A stretch of 64,000 bases of DNA from Niastella sp. (GCA_017744515.1 JAGIBF010000040.1:1-64000); one strand, 5' to 3'; shown: positions 25,472 to 35,031, numbered from the stretch's first letter. Notes: generated by a model not told the origin, from the letters alone. Numbers and translations: made by a program.

Positions 25472-27073
25472 ATGAATCTGAAAAACCTATTTATCCTGCT
25501 CTCCTGCACTGCAGCAGTGTCTTCCTGCAAAAACGGAGGCCTTTTTGGCAAAAAGCAGGAGAAATCCGACGTTACCGGTTGGAATTACAACGACAAGAAC
25601 ATGGGTGGTTATCAGGTATCCCGTGAAAAAGAACAGCGCACCGGCCCAGGCCTTGTGTTTGTTCAGGGTGGTACCTTCCAGATGGGAGCTGTAGAAGAAG
25701 ATGTAATGGCCGATTGGAACAACATCCCTACCCGTAAAACAGTAAACTCATTCTACATCGACCGTACAGAGGTTGCCAACATTCACTACCGTGAATACCT
25801 GTACTGGATCAACAACGTATTCGATGCAGATGAATACAAAGCCGTTCGCGAAGGCGCCCTGCCCGATACACTGGTATGGCGTAGCGAGCTGGGTTACAAC
25901 GAGCCGATGGTGGAATACTACTTCCGTCACCCCTCTTATAACTACTATCCTGTAGTAGGTGTAAGCTGGAGACAGGCACACGATTTCTGTCTTTGGCGTT
26001 CTGACAGGGTAAACGAAAAAGCCCTGTTGGATAAAGGATTTGTCAACAAGAACACTTTCAAAAATATACAAGGACAAGGTGCCGAGTCTTTCAATACCAA
26101 AGCGTATTTGTTAGGACTTACTACACCAACACCGGGCAACGGCGTACGTTCTAAAAAGAACCCGCTGAAGAACCCGAACGGTACGCCGCGTACCAACGTA
26201 ACTTTTGAAGATGGTATCCTGTTACCCAGTTACCGTCTGCCAACAGAAGCTGAGTGGGAATACGCAGCACTGGCCCTCGTAGGTCAAAACCCTTCACCCA
26301 GCAAAAAAGAAGGCAAGCGTGGTGAAGAGTTGATCACCAACAAACAGGTATATTCCTGGAGCCAGAACGTAAACGGCTTGCGCGATAACCGCCGCGGCAG
26401 CTGGCAAGGTACTTTCCTCGCCAACTTCAAACGTGGTAATGGTGATAACATGGGTGTGGCCGGTGGTTTGAACGACCGTGCGGTATACACTGCTCCTGTA
26501 ACTTCTTTCTTCCCGAATTCCTTTGGTTTATATAACATGGCCGGTAATGTGAACGAGTGGGTAGAAGACGTTTACCGTCCTTTATCTTCTGTCGATCAGG
26601 ATGACGTTGCTCCTTTCCGCGGCAACAACTATCAGAACGACTTCAAGAATAAAGACGGAGAATTTGAGAAAGACAGCCTTGGTCGTGTAAAGAGAGTATA
26701 TGTAACTGATGAAGAAAGCAAGAACCGCCGTAACTATCAAAAAGGTAATGTAATCAACTACCTCGATGGTGACTCACTGGTAAGCGGTGTAACCTATGGT
26801 ACTACCGATATTGCCGAGAACCTGAAGAATGGTGGTCGCGGATATGGTTTCACTACCCTGATCAGCGATAAATCACGCGTGATCAAAGGTGGTAGCTGGA
26901 ACGACCGTCCTTACTACCTGTCACCGGGTACACGCCGCTTCCTGGAAGAAGATCAAGGTAGCAGCACCGTAGGTTTCCGTTGCGCGATGGACCGCGTAGG
27001 CAGCCCTGAAGGTAACGGCCGTAAAACCGGTATCGATTACCCACAAAGAAGACAGAATACCAGAAAGAGATAA
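25472..27073 (+). CDS. gldJ: Gliding motility / T9SS lipoprotein GldJ
   Basis: 533 residues from the ATG at 25472; an upstream TTG in frame adds 9 residues that would spoil the lipoprotein signal. The lipobox 'AVSSC' places the acyl-Cys at 19. The body is an FGE/sulfatase-modifying-factor fold: 'PGLVFVQGGTFQMGA', 'NSFYIDRTEVANIHY', 'YRLPTEAEWEYAA', 'YNMAGNVNEWVEDVY' and 'VIKGGSWNDRPYYLSPGTRR'. The FGE catalytic Cys are absent, so the fold is structural. The 'TGPGLVF...EEDVMADWNNIP' region distinguishes GldJ from GldK. GldJ stabilises other gliding and T9SS components. The gldJ-murF order and divergence from porU are conserved in gliding Bacteroidota. Confidence 0.92.
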   Translation: MNLKNLFILLSCTAAVSSCKNGGLFGKKQEKSDVTGWNYNDKNMGGYQVSREKEQRTGPGLVFVQGGTFQMGAVEEDVMADWNNIPTRKTVNSFYIDRTEVANIHYREYLYWINNVFDADEYKAVREGALPDTLVWRSELGYNEPMVEYYFRHPSYNYYPVVGVSWRQAHDFCLWRSDRVNEKALLDKGFVNKNTFKNIQGQGAESFNTKAYLLGLTTPTPGNGVRSKKNPLKNPNGTPRTNVTFEDGILLPSYRLPTEAEWEYAALALVGQNPSPSKKEGKRGEELITNKQVYSWSQNVNGLRDNRRGSWQGTFLANFKRGNGDNMGVAGGLNDRAVYTAPVTSFFPNSFGLYNMAGNVNEWVEDVYRPLSSVDQDDVAPFRGNNYQNDFKNKDGEFEKDSLGRVKRVYVTDEESKNRRNYQKGNVINYLDGDSLVSGVTYGTTDIAENLKNGGRGYGFTTLISDKSRVIKGGSWNDRPYYLSPGTRRFLEEDQGSSTVGFRCAMDRVGSPEGNGRKTGIDYPQRRQNTRKR

Positions 27074-27095
27074 CTTTCAAATAAATTTCCTAAGG

Positions 27096-27126
27096 AGCCA
27101 TCCGATAGTATCGGATGGCTTTTTTT
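27096..27126 (+). terminator. Intrinsic terminator of gldJ
   Basis: An 11-bp stem AGCCATCCGAT / ATCGGATGGCT (27096-27106 with 27110-27120) with a 3-nt loop, followed by seven T. It lies just before the murF -7 box, so murF is transcribed separately. Confidence 0.9.
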
Positions 27127-27127
27127 A

Positions 27128-27135
27128 TACATTTG
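27128..27135 (+). promoter_or_regulatory. -7 element (TACATTTG) directly before the murF start codon
   Basis: TACATTTG matches TAnnTTTG; its G is 5 nt from the A of the murF ATG. As the gldJ terminator ends at 27126, the upstream -33 position falls inside the terminator stem. Confidence 0.45.
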
Positions 27136-27139
27136 CCTT

Positions 27140-28414
27140 ATGACGATTGAGCAACTCTACAAAATATACCAGCAATACCCGTCAGTACAAACCGATACCC
27201 GCACCTTAAAAGACGGAGATATCTTTTTTGCCCTGAAAGGGCCTAACTTCAATGCCAACCAGTTTGCCGAAAAAGCACTGGCAGCTGGTGCTGCTTATGC
27301 AGTAGTAGATGAAGCTCCTGCCACACCAAACGACAGGATCATTGTTGTAGACGATGTACTGAACACTTTACAGCAACTGGCCAAATATCATCGTCAGCAA
27401 CTCAACATACCTTTCGTAGCCATTACAGGCAGTAACGGTAAGACCACTACCAAAGAACTGGTGTATACCGTATTGGCTACTACCTATACAACCTATACGA
27501 CCCAGGGTAACCTCAACAACCACATCGGTGTGCCGCTTACCATCCTGCGTGTGAAGCCGGATGCGGAAATAGCTGTGATAGAAATGGGCGCCAACCACCA
27601 AAAAGAGATAGCCTCTTATTGTGAATATACTTTACCAACACACGGCATCATCACCAATGCCGGCAAAGCTCACCTTGAAGGCTTTGGCGGCGTGGAAGGT
27701 GTACGCAAAGGCAAAGGGGAATTGTATGATTACCTGCGGGCAAACAATGGAACGGCTTTCGTGATGTGGGATTACGATTACCTGCATGACATGAGCAAGG
27801 GCATACCCACGATCATAAAATATGGAACAGCAAATGCCGACGTTACCGGCCAGCTTATAAAGAGTGAACCTTTCCTTGAAGTAAATATTACATCCGGGTC
27901 CCCACTCACTATACAAACACAATTAGTAGGCGCTTATAATCTGCCCAACGTATTGGTGGCCGTTGCAGTAGGCAAACATTTCAACGTTGCCGACAGTCAG
28001 ATAAAGAAAGCTATTGAAGGCTATGCGCCCTCCAACAGCCGTTCACAACTCATCGAAAAAGGAGATAACAAATTCATCCTCGATGCCTACAATGCCAACC
28101 CCAGCAGCATGAAGGCTGCTATCGAGAACTTTGCCGCCATCCAGGCCGGCAACAAAGTATTGATGTTGGGCGCCATGGCGGAGTTGGGCCCGGAAAGCTT
28201 GCAGGAACACCAACAGATCGTTACACTCATACAGCAATACCCCTGGCAATCTGTGGTGTTGGTAGGAGGCGATTTCATGAAGATCGATCACCCGTTCATC
28301 AGGAAAGAAAATTCACTGCAGGCAGGGGAATGGTTCCGCGAGCAAACCTTCCACAACACTTTCTTCCTCATTAAGGGATCTCGCAGCATGCAGATGGAGA
28401 AAGTACTCAATTAA
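27140..28414 (+). CDS. murF: UDP-N-acetylmuramoyl-tripeptide--D-alanyl-D-alanine ligase
   Basis: 424 residues, normal for MurF, which adds D-Ala-D-Ala to the cytoplasmic peptidoglycan precursor. The ATP P-loop is 'AITGSNGKTTTKEL' (about 94-107), 'GNLNNHIGVPLT' and 'EMGANHQKEI' are MurF-specific core motifs, 'ILDAYNANPSSMKAAI' carries the conserved Asn-Pro-x-Ser of the C-domain, and 'VLMLGAMAELGPES' follows. It lies 66 nt after gldJ but is separated from it by a terminator. The stop codon overlaps that of the convergent CHAD gene (shared TTAA at 28411-28414). Confidence 0.97.
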   Translation: MTIEQLYKIYQQYPSVQTDTRTLKDGDIFFALKGPNFNANQFAEKALAAGAAYAVVDEAPATPNDRIIVVDDVLNTLQQLAKYHRQQLNIPFVAITGSNGKTTTKELVYTVLATTYTTYTTQGNLNNHIGVPLTILRVKPDAEIAVIEMGANHQKEIASYCEYTLPTHGIITNAGKAHLEGFGGVEGVRKGKGELYDYLRANNGTAFVMWDYDYLHDMSKGIPTIIKYGTANADVTGQLIKSEPFLEVNITSGSPLTIQTQLVGAYNLPNVLVAVAVGKHFNVADSQIKKAIEGYAPSNSRSQLIEKGDNKFILDAYNANPSSMKAAIENFAAIQAGNKVLMLGAMAELGPESLQEHQQIVTLIQQYPWQSVVLVGGDFMKIDHPFIRKENSLQAGEWFREQTFHNTFFLIKGSRSMQMEKVLN

Positions 28415-29235
28415 GCAATGCGTTCAAAGTTGGAAATGAGATGCAGCTGAGAAAGCTGTTCGACCATCTGTTGCCTGAATGCTTCTTTCTCCTGCAGCAA
28501 AGCATTACGCCATTTTACCAATGCTGCTTTTTCATCTTCAGGTAAAGAAGTTGTTCCATTTTCAGGCAAGAACGAAAGTGCAATACAGATATCATTGAAG
28601 TCACCCAACATGGTCGCGGTGTCATTTAATCGCTTTTCGCTGCGCCAGGCAGATACGGGAAAAGAGATGCCCCAGTCTTTATCGAAAATGCGGATGTTGT
28701 AAATGATATCCTTCAATTGCTTACGCACCGTATGCAACTCCTTATCCTTTTCAAGCGCCAGTAGAATAAACTGAACAGATGCCACCTTTCGGTGAATGAA
28801 CTTACGTATTGCTATATCATCGAGGTGACCAGGCAATTCATCTGTGATGTTATCGATCGCCTTACCGGACTTTAGGTTTTCAATGGCTTTTACCAATGCT
28901 TCTTTGGACTTGAATAAACGCTGCTGTAAATGGTGCTTATAATGAGAAAGGGAAACGTTTTCCTGCTCGGCCCGCGCCTGCACTTTGGGCAAGAATACCT
29001 GCAGATCGCGCACGCGACCGGCAGCTTGATACACAGCTTTAATGGCAGGAGACATACCGAGGTGTCGTGCGCCGTCATCCATTTGAACCAGGCGAATAAA
29101 AGCGCGGAGCTTCTTATACTCTACCCGTAGCTCATGGATCGTTTCAGGTTCGAATGAGCCCGGAAGCTGACCACCGTATTTCTTAATACGCTGTCCATGC
29201 TTTTTGATCACGTCCGCGAGATAGGTTCTTTTCAT
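28411..29235 (-). CDS. CHAD-domain protein (polyphosphate-binding helical domain)
   Basis: 274 residues, all-helical. 'PETIHELRVEYKKLRAFIRLV' is the CHAD signature with its conserved His, Arg and Lys (quoted span 21 residues is by position about 29-49), followed by 'AAGRVRDLQVFLPKV' and the second repeat 'HTVRKQLKDIIYNIRIF' and 'LNDTATMLGDFNDICIAL'. CHAD domains bind polyphosphate through conserved basic residues and occur alone or with CYTH triphosphatases; here there is no CYTH partner nearby. The gene is convergent with murF and 67 nt downstream of metZ on the same strand. Confidence 0.9.
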   Translation of the reverse strand: MKRTYLADVIKKHGQRIKKYGGQLPGSFEPETIHELRVEYKKLRAFIRLVQMDDGARHLGMSPAIKAVYQAAGRVRDLQVFLPKVQARAEQENVSLSHYKHHLQQRLFKSKEALVKAIENLKSGKAIDNITDELPGHLDDIAIRKFIHRKVASVQFILLALEKDKELHTVRKQLKDIIYNIRIFDKDWGISFPVSAWRSEKRLNDTATMLGDFNDICIALSFLPENGTTSLPEDEKAALVKWRNALLQEKEAFRQQMVEQLSQLHLISNFERIA

Positions 29236-29302
29236 ACAGCAAGTTTCCTATAAGGTACGAAATTTAAAAACATCGTGCCTTACAGGAAACGCGTATGTGG
29301 AA

Positions 29303-30475
29303 TCAACATTTATCCAATGCTTGTAGAATGTCCTGGATAATATCATCGACATGTTCCAGACCGGTAGAGATCCGGATAAGACCGGGCGTTATATTTACAG
29401 CAAGACGCTCATCTTCTGTAAGCTTGGCGTGTGTAGTACTGGCAGGGTGCGAAGCAATACTCCGGGTATCTCCCAGATTAGCCGTTAAAGACAACATTTG
29501 TAAGCTATCCAGGAAACGGCGACCACTTTCCAAACCTCCCTTCAGTTCAAAACAAACGATACCACCACCGTTCTTCATTTGCTTTAGCGCGATGGCATGT
29601 TGCGGATGGCTGGGCAGGAAAGGATATTTCAACCAGGATACTTTAGGATGGCCTTCCAATGCTTTTGCCAGTCGCAGTGCATTACCGGCATGACGCTCCA
29701 TACGCACATCGAGGGTTTCAAGGCTCTTGCTTAACAACCACGCATTGAACGCAGATAAAGAGGGGCCCGTACTGCGGCAAAACAGGTAGATATCTTTGAT
29801 CAGGTCTGCACGGCCAGCCACAGCACCACCCAACACACGGCCCTGGCCATCGATCCACTTTGTAGCAGAGTGTACTACCAGATCAGCGCCCAGATCAATA
29901 GGACGTTGACCAATAGGTGTAGCAAAACAGTTATCTACATTCAGGATCACCTTGTGCTTCTTCGCAATCTTCGCTACCATTTCCAGGTCGATAATATCGA
30001 GACCAGGATTGGTAGGTGTTTCAATATAGATCATGCGCGTGTTGGGCTTAATAGCAGCCTCCCACGTTGCAGCATCTGCTGCGGCACTTACATAAGAATA
30101 CTCAATGCCGTACTTAGGCAGGAATTTAGTGATCACCGTGTGTGTGCTACCGAAGATAGCATTGCATGAAAGCAGGTGATCTCCTTTCTTCATCAAGGCC
30201 ATGAAGGAAGCAAAGATGGCACTCATGCCTGAGGCAGTAGCGTAACCAGCTTCTGCGCCTTCCAACGCACAAATTTTATCAACAAACTCTTTTACACTGG
30301 GGTTGGTGAAACGGCTATAAATATTATCATCTGTTTCATCAGCAAAAGCAGCGCGCATATCTTCTGCCGTATCAAAGCAAAAGCTGCTGGTTAAAAACAA
30401 CGGTGAAGAATGCTCCATTTCAGGAGTACGGTCTGTTTGTGTACGGATAGCTTTTGTGATCGGATGTTGTGACAT
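29303..30475 (-). CDS. metZ: O-succinyl/O-acetylhomoserine sulfhydrylase (trans-sulfuration PLP enzyme)
   Basis: 390 residues of the Cys/Met-metabolism PLP family. The PLP Lys lies in 'VVHSATKWIDGQGRVLGG', the 'Q/GRVLGG' that follows being typical of MetZ-type sulfhydrylases. 'YSRFTNPSVKEFVDKIC' is the substrate-region motif, 'TPTNPGLDIIDL' precedes the PLP-binding Asp in 'NVDNCFATP'. The enzyme makes homocysteine directly from activated homoserine and sulfide. With metX across the divergent gap making O-acetylhomoserine, the acetyl ester is the likely substrate. It sits 22 nt after the OsmC gene. The nearby cys locus would supply the sulfide. Confidence 0.9.
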   Translation of the reverse strand: MSQHPITKAIRTQTDRTPEMEHSSPLFLTSSFCFDTAEDMRAAFADETDDNIYSRFTNPSVKEFVDKICALEGAEAGYATASGMSAIFASFMALMKKGDHLLSCNAIFGSTHTVITKFLPKYGIEYSYVSAAADAATWEAAIKPNTRMIYIETPTNPGLDIIDLEMVAKIAKKHKVILNVDNCFATPIGQRPIDLGADLVVHSATKWIDGQGRVLGGAVAGRADLIKDIYLFCRSTGPSLSAFNAWLLSKSLETLDVRMERHAGNALRLAKALEGHPKVSWLKYPFLPSHPQHAIALKQMKNGGGIVCFELKGGLESGRRFLDSLQMLSLTANLGDTRSIASHPASTTHAKLTEDERLAVNITPGLIRISTGLEHVDDIIQDILQALDKC

Positions 30476-30497
30476 GCTCTATATTTCGTATTAATAA

Positions 30498-30923
30498 TTA
30501 CTTCCCATTCACCTTCACGTCCCACTTCAGGTTGCTGCCACCCCGGCGAAGGGTTTCTGCAACAGAACAATACTTATTCATGGATAGTTCGCAGGCTTTG
30601 CGTGCTTTATCGGGGTCGATATCGCCGGTAAGCTCAAAAACGATCGTCACGTCCTGCCAGATGGAAGGTTCTTTGCCGGGCTCCCGCTCGCCTTCGATCT
30701 TCATGGTAAAACCTTCTACGGTTTGACGCTGTTTCTTCAGGATGGAAACAATGTCGATGCCGCTGCAGCTTCCTAACCCCATGAGTAACAATTGCATAGG
30801 GCGAACACCAAAATTAGTTCCTCCCGATTCCGGGCTGCTGTCGGTATAAACTGTATGGCCATAAGCGTCTTTTGCGGCAAATCCGTAATCACCTGATACC
30901 CTTTCTAACTCGATTTTTATCAT
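30498..30923 (-). CDS. OsmC-family protein
   Basis: 141 residues. Two Cys in the expected places, 'GLGSCSGIDIVSILKK' and 'NKYCSVAETLRRGG', identify the OsmC/YhfA fold, which usually reduces organic hydroperoxides by a thiol mechanism. 'SPESGGTNFGVRPMQLLLM' is the characteristic entry helix region. It is the first gene of a two-gene unit with metZ (22-nt gap); pairing with a sulfide-using enzyme could indicate a role in sulfane-sulfur or thiol stress, which is inference. A -7-like box (AATCTTTG, one mismatch) lies 3 nt before the ATG. Confidence 0.9.
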   Translation of the reverse strand: MIKIELERVSGDYGFAAKDAYGHTVYTDSSPESGGTNFGVRPMQLLLMGLGSCSGIDIVSILKKQRQTVEGFTMKIEGEREPGKEPSIWQDVTIVFELTGDIDPDKARKACELSMNKYCSVAETLRRGGSNLKWDVKVNGK

Positions 30924-30994
30924 GGCAAAGATTTTTGCAAATGTAATTCATGCAGGCATTTACTTTGCACCCTGAAAATCAGCTAACCGGAAGA

Positions 30995-32005
30995 ATGAAG
31001 TATTTCCATTATAATCAGCCTTTTCGCCTTGAAAACGGCCAGACATTACCAGCACTCACGATTGCCTATCATACTTATGGCGCCCTGCGTGCGGATAGTA
31101 AAGTGGTGTGGATCTGTCACGCCCTGACAGCCAATTCGGAAGTTGCCGACTGGTGGAAAGGACTGGTAGGGGAAGGCTGGGCCATCAATCCCGACAAATA
31201 TTTTATAGTTTGTGCCAATATATTGGGTTCCTGCTACGGCACTACGGGTCCCGCCAGCGTTAATCCCGCTACCGGACAGCCTTACTATCATCAATTTCCG
31301 CTTATCAGCATCCGCGACATGGTGCAAGCTCATATTCTGCTCCGCCGCCACCTTGGTATTGAAAGCATCTACCTGCTTATTGGTGGCAGTATGGGCGGCT
31401 ACCAGGCCATGGAATGGGTGGTACAGGAAAACGAGGTCATTCATCAACTTTTCCTGCTGGCCACCTCTCCCACGGAAAGCGCCTGGGGTATTGCTGTACA
31501 TGCCACACAACGCCTCGCCATCGAAGCCGACAGCACCTGGCAGGATGCCACACCACAAGCCGGACAAAAAGGGTTGAAAGCAGCCCGCGCCATTGGCATG
31601 CTCACTTACCGCAACTATGGTATCATGGTGCAAAAGCAAACCGATCCGGATACAGAAAAGCTCGACAACTACCGGGCAGCCTCCTATATCGACTACCAGG
31701 GTGATAAACTGGTAAAACGTTTCAATGCCTACAGCTACTGGACACTCACCAAAGCAATGGACACGCACCACCTGGGCCGTGGCCGCGGCGGTGATGTAGA
31801 AAAGCTTTTACAACGTATACATCAAAAGACGCTCATTATCGGCATCAGCAGCGATATCTTATGTCCGCTTGAAGAGCAACGGCATATGCAGGCACACCTG
31901 CCCAATGCCATGCTTGTGGAAATAGATTCTGCTTATGGCCACGACGGCTTCATGGTAGAAACAGAGAAGATATCAAAGAACCTGGTCGCCTGGCTGGGGG
32001 AGTAA
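30995..32005 (+). CDS. metX: Homoserine O-acetyltransferase
   Basis: 336 residues from the ATG at 30995. An in-frame ATG at 30950 would add 15 residues, but it lies upstream of a near -7 box (TTACTTTG) and conserved homology begins at 'MKYFHYNQPFRLENGQTLP'. It is an alpha/beta-hydrolase: the nucleophile Ser is in 'LIGGSMGGYQAMEW', the Asp in 'GISSDILCPLEEQ' and the His in 'SAYGHDGFMVE'. 'CHALTANSEVADWW' is the oxyanion and substrate region of MetX. It acetylates homoserine for sulfhydrylation by MetZ. It converges on the TonB receptor gene with only one base between the stops and no terminator. Confidence 0.95.
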   Translation: MKYFHYNQPFRLENGQTLPALTIAYHTYGALRADSKVVWICHALTANSEVADWWKGLVGEGWAINPDKYFIVCANILGSCYGTTGPASVNPATGQPYYHQFPLISIRDMVQAHILLRRHLGIESIYLLIGGSMGGYQAMEWVVQENEVIHQLFLLATSPTESAWGIAVHATQRLAIEADSTWQDATPQAGQKGLKAARAIGMLTYRNYGIMVQKQTDPDTEKLDNYRAASYIDYQGDKLVKRFNAYSYWTLTKAMDTHHLGRGRGGDVEKLLQRIHQKTLIIGISSDILCPLEEQRHMQAHLPNAMLVEIDSAYGHDGFMVETEKISKNLVAWLGE

Positions 32006-32006
32006 T

Positions 32007-34937
32007 TTATTTCAACAGGCCATCTACGGTGATTGCTACATAGTACAAGCCACCGATAGAAGGGCCACCTGCATATTGCAGAAAACGATGGTTCAACAGA
32101 TCAGTTCCTCCAGCCTTGATGGTGCTGAATAATCTTGGAATGCGGAAGGTAACCTGCGCATCCACTGTTTGATAAGCAGCTACATCACCAGTAACCAGCG
32201 GGCTTTCCCACAGGAAAGCATCCTGCCATCTCCAGGTGACATTGAACCCGATATTGGGCGTAATGGCCCTGTTACCAAAAGAAAGATTGGCAGTCCACTT
32301 AGGCGTATTGAAGCCAGTTACAAACAAGTCGGGCGTAGTGTTTCCTTTAATGTCATTGTAATTAAGATTGCCCGACAGAGAGAATGTTTTGTATACACTA
32401 TACGTAACACCCAATGAAGAACCATAAGTAGTGTACTTATTCTTGGCATTGGTATACACGCGGTAACGGTCCTGGCCTTTGCTGGCAGCATTGCCACCGC
32501 TGGCTGGCGTAGCATCGCGGTTCCTATCGACCATAGCGATCACTGCCGCATCAGAGCCCACCGTTTCTCCTTTGGGTACATATACCTGCACCTGACCCAG
32601 GAAGCCATCATATATGTTGGCATACGCATCGAAATCGAGTAACAGCTTATTGTTCAGCAATACGCCCTTATAACCAATTTCAAAAGAGTTGATGCCTTCA
32701 GGGCGACCATCGGGTAATTTGGCCACTTCCAGTAAACCCCTGTTAGCCAGCGCCGCTGCATCGGTGTTACCAGCTGCTTTTACTGCTGTATTGAATGCTG
32801 CTACAGAGGGCTGCGTATAACTGTTTTCCCGGAAGCCTAACCCTTCATTGATAATAGGCAGGATACCCACCCGTTTTACACGACCGTTATTTACATAAGA
32901 AAGTGCTTCAAACAGAGCCGGGAAACGATAACCTTGCTGGAAAGTAGCCCGGATGTTGTGGTGCTGCTTCAATGTATATACAGCAGCAATACGTGGTGTA
33001 AACTTAGGGTCGAACTCAGGGTTATAATCAGCACGTAAAGAGGCGAATAATTTCAGCTTCTCATCGAAGAAGGTTTTGGTAGCCTGCACAAATCCACCAA
33101 ACTTTTTATAATAGGTATTATCACCGTAACTGCCATTTTTGTCGGGCAGGTTGCGCTCAGCAATAGGGCGATCGAAGTCAACGAAGTTGTTACCATCGGG
33201 AATCAATTCATATACCCGTGCATCGGCACCGACCAACAAATTGAATGATTTGGTGTATTGTGTGAAGTCCCACTGACCCTCGATATGATATACATTGCTT
33301 TTTTGGATCAGAGCAGCGCCACCGGTTACCGGCGCATCGGGAATCAAAGAAGATTTTATGTCCCAGTTGTTGATCTTGATAATAGAATCTTTTACCCTGT
33401 TGAAACGCGCCGTACCCGGTTCTGCCCGGCTTGCATCTGCTTGCTGACGGGCATAAGCGTTTGCAGCAGCCAGGTTGGCTGAAGTAAGCTTACCACCATT
33501 GGCAGCAGCATAGTCGTTCAGCGCAGTCTTGTACTTAGCGCCCCAGGCAGTACCACTGCCACCAGTGTACAAATCCATGTTATCGGCCAGTGGTTTTACG
33601 TTGTAAGAATCGCCGGTCCTTTCCTGGATCACATATGCTTTGATATTATAGCTGGCACCTTTCAACTCGAGGTGATGGTTTTGTACTACCACATTATCCA
33701 GCCTTACTTTATTGCCACGCTGGAAAACACCATCCATCTTACCTACACGATAGGAATAGGCCAACTGTGTAGTTGAGTTGAGGCGGTAATGCAGTGCAAG
33801 GTCCAGCTTCAGGTTATCAACTTTAGGGTCTACCAGGTCTTTTTCCCAATAACCTGTACGCGCTACAGTCAATGTTCTGTTGGCTACATCATCGATCGTC
33901 AGGCCAGTAACAGATACCGTATTACTCAACTGCAAAGCATCATCTCCATACTTGTTCCAGCCGTCAAACGCTACATTGTTGGCGCCGTTCAGAGCCGGGA
34001 AAGCAGGGTTGGCAGAGTTCTTATTGTTTGGGTTTTGATCCAGCCTGGTATCGGAGATCCAATCAATTCCCTGCATATAGCTGGCATTGATCTTAAATGC
34101 AAACTTATTGTTGAATGCTTTTGCATAACGGATGGCTGTCTCCGTTAAAATACCGGCATCATGATCTCTATTATCAACGTGGTTAATACCAGTCTTGTGG
34201 TAAAAACTGAGGCCCTGGTTAGTAAAAGGATCTTTGGGAAGCAGGTTGGCCATGCCATTGATGGCATTCATGCCATACAAAGCAGAAGCCGCGCCCGGTG
34301 TGATCTCTACACTTTGAATGTCCAGTTCCGTAGGCCCAATGGCGTTGCCCAGGGGAACACCTAATGTTGCGGCCTGCATATCGACCCCATCCACCAGTTG
34401 CATAAAGCGGAAGTTGTTGGGAATATTGAAGCCACGGGTATTGGGCACTTTGAAAGTAAGGCTCGAAGTAGTCATCTGCACGCCCTTCACATTTTCCAAC
34501 GCGTCATAAAAACTGGGAGCAGCCGTTTGACGAATAGCCCGGATATCCAGCTTATCGATCGCTACCGGCGACTTCAATATATTCTCCGGAACACGTGAAG
34601 CGGTCACTACCACTTCGTTGCCCAGGTATGATTGTGTGGCCAGCGCGACCTGCAGGTTAGAACCAAGGCTCTTTACTTCCAGTTCCTGCTCTTTGAACCC
34701 GATAGAAGAAAATATAAGCGTAAAAGGCAGCTTTGTCTTGGTGCGTAAAGTAAACTCTCCCGATCTGTTGGTAATAGTTCCCTGCACAGTTCCTTTGATC
34801 TGGATACTTACATCGGCTAAAGGTTCATGTTTGTCCTGATCAGTTACCCGTCCCGACACTTCAATAAGGCTTACATCCTGTGCATTGGCCAAATTCAGCG
34901 TCAGCAATGCGAGCAATAACAATAACGATGCTTTCAT
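32007..34937 (-). CDS. TonB-dependent receptor at the end of the sulfate-assimilation locus
   Basis: 976 residues: signal peptide (1-19), a carboxypeptidase-like regulatory domain (about 25-105, 'VSGRVTDQDKHEPLADVSI'), a plug domain ('EVVVTASRVPENILKSPVAI', 'GFNIPNNFRFMQLVDGVD', 'PGAASALYGMNAINGMANL') and a large outer-membrane barrel. It is not a SusC: no SusD partner is adjacent, and the plug resembles stand-alone receptors. Its position directly after the siroheme-synthase/TSUP fusion, 94 nt away on the same strand, suggests uptake of a sulfur compound, which is inference. A weak hairpin (35005-35025) lies in the gap, so partial termination or a separate promoter is possible. Confidence 0.9.
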   Translation of the reverse strand: MKASLLLLLALLTLNLANAQDVSLIEVSGRVTDQDKHEPLADVSIQIKGTVQGTITNRSGEFTLRTKTKLPFTLIFSSIGFKEQELEVKSLGSNLQVALATQSYLGNEVVVTASRVPENILKSPVAIDKLDIRAIRQTAAPSFYDALENVKGVQMTTSSLTFKVPNTRGFNIPNNFRFMQLVDGVDMQAATLGVPLGNAIGPTELDIQSVEITPGAASALYGMNAINGMANLLPKDPFTNQGLSFYHKTGINHVDNRDHDAGILTETAIRYAKAFNNKFAFKINASYMQGIDWISDTRLDQNPNNKNSANPAFPALNGANNVAFDGWNKYGDDALQLSNTVSVTGLTIDDVANRTLTVARTGYWEKDLVDPKVDNLKLDLALHYRLNSTTQLAYSYRVGKMDGVFQRGNKVRLDNVVVQNHHLELKGASYNIKAYVIQERTGDSYNVKPLADNMDLYTGGSGTAWGAKYKTALNDYAAANGGKLTSANLAAANAYARQQADASRAEPGTARFNRVKDSIIKINNWDIKSSLIPDAPVTGGAALIQKSNVYHIEGQWDFTQYTKSFNLLVGADARVYELIPDGNNFVDFDRPIAERNLPDKNGSYGDNTYYKKFGGFVQATKTFFDEKLKLFASLRADYNPEFDPKFTPRIAAVYTLKQHHNIRATFQQGYRFPALFEALSYVNNGRVKRVGILPIINEGLGFRENSYTQPSVAAFNTAVKAAGNTDAAALANRGLLEVAKLPDGRPEGINSFEIGYKGVLLNNKLLLDFDAYANIYDGFLGQVQVYVPKGETVGSDAAVIAMVDRNRDATPASGGNAASKGQDRYRVYTNAKNKYTTYGSSLGVTYSVYKTFSLSGNLNYNDIKGNTTPDLFVTGFNTPKWTANLSFGNRAITPNIGFNVTWRWQDAFLWESPLVTGDVAAYQTVDAQVTFRIPRLFSTIKAGGTDLLNHRFLQYAGGPSIGGLYYVAITVDGLLK

Positions 34938-35031
34938 GATTCTGTTGGTGTTTTACTTGCTATTACAGTCTACTGTTTTAATAGACTATATGGTTATAAT
35001 AAATCCCGGTCTTGCTACAGCCGGGAACATG

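Noticed and set aside
25472-27073. GldJ as a working formylglycine-generating enzyme
   Set aside because: The fold matches, but the active-site Cys pair present in the 44243-45355 protein is missing and the flanking genes are T9SS genes.
30950-30994. Upstream ATG for metX
   Set aside because: It lies before a near -7 box, and the conserved protein starts at the ATG at 30995. Still possible but less likely.
30924-30994. SAM riboswitch upstream of metX
   Set aside because: The gap is about 70 nt and shared with the OsmC promoter; I see no pseudoknot or SAM-I/SAM-II core.
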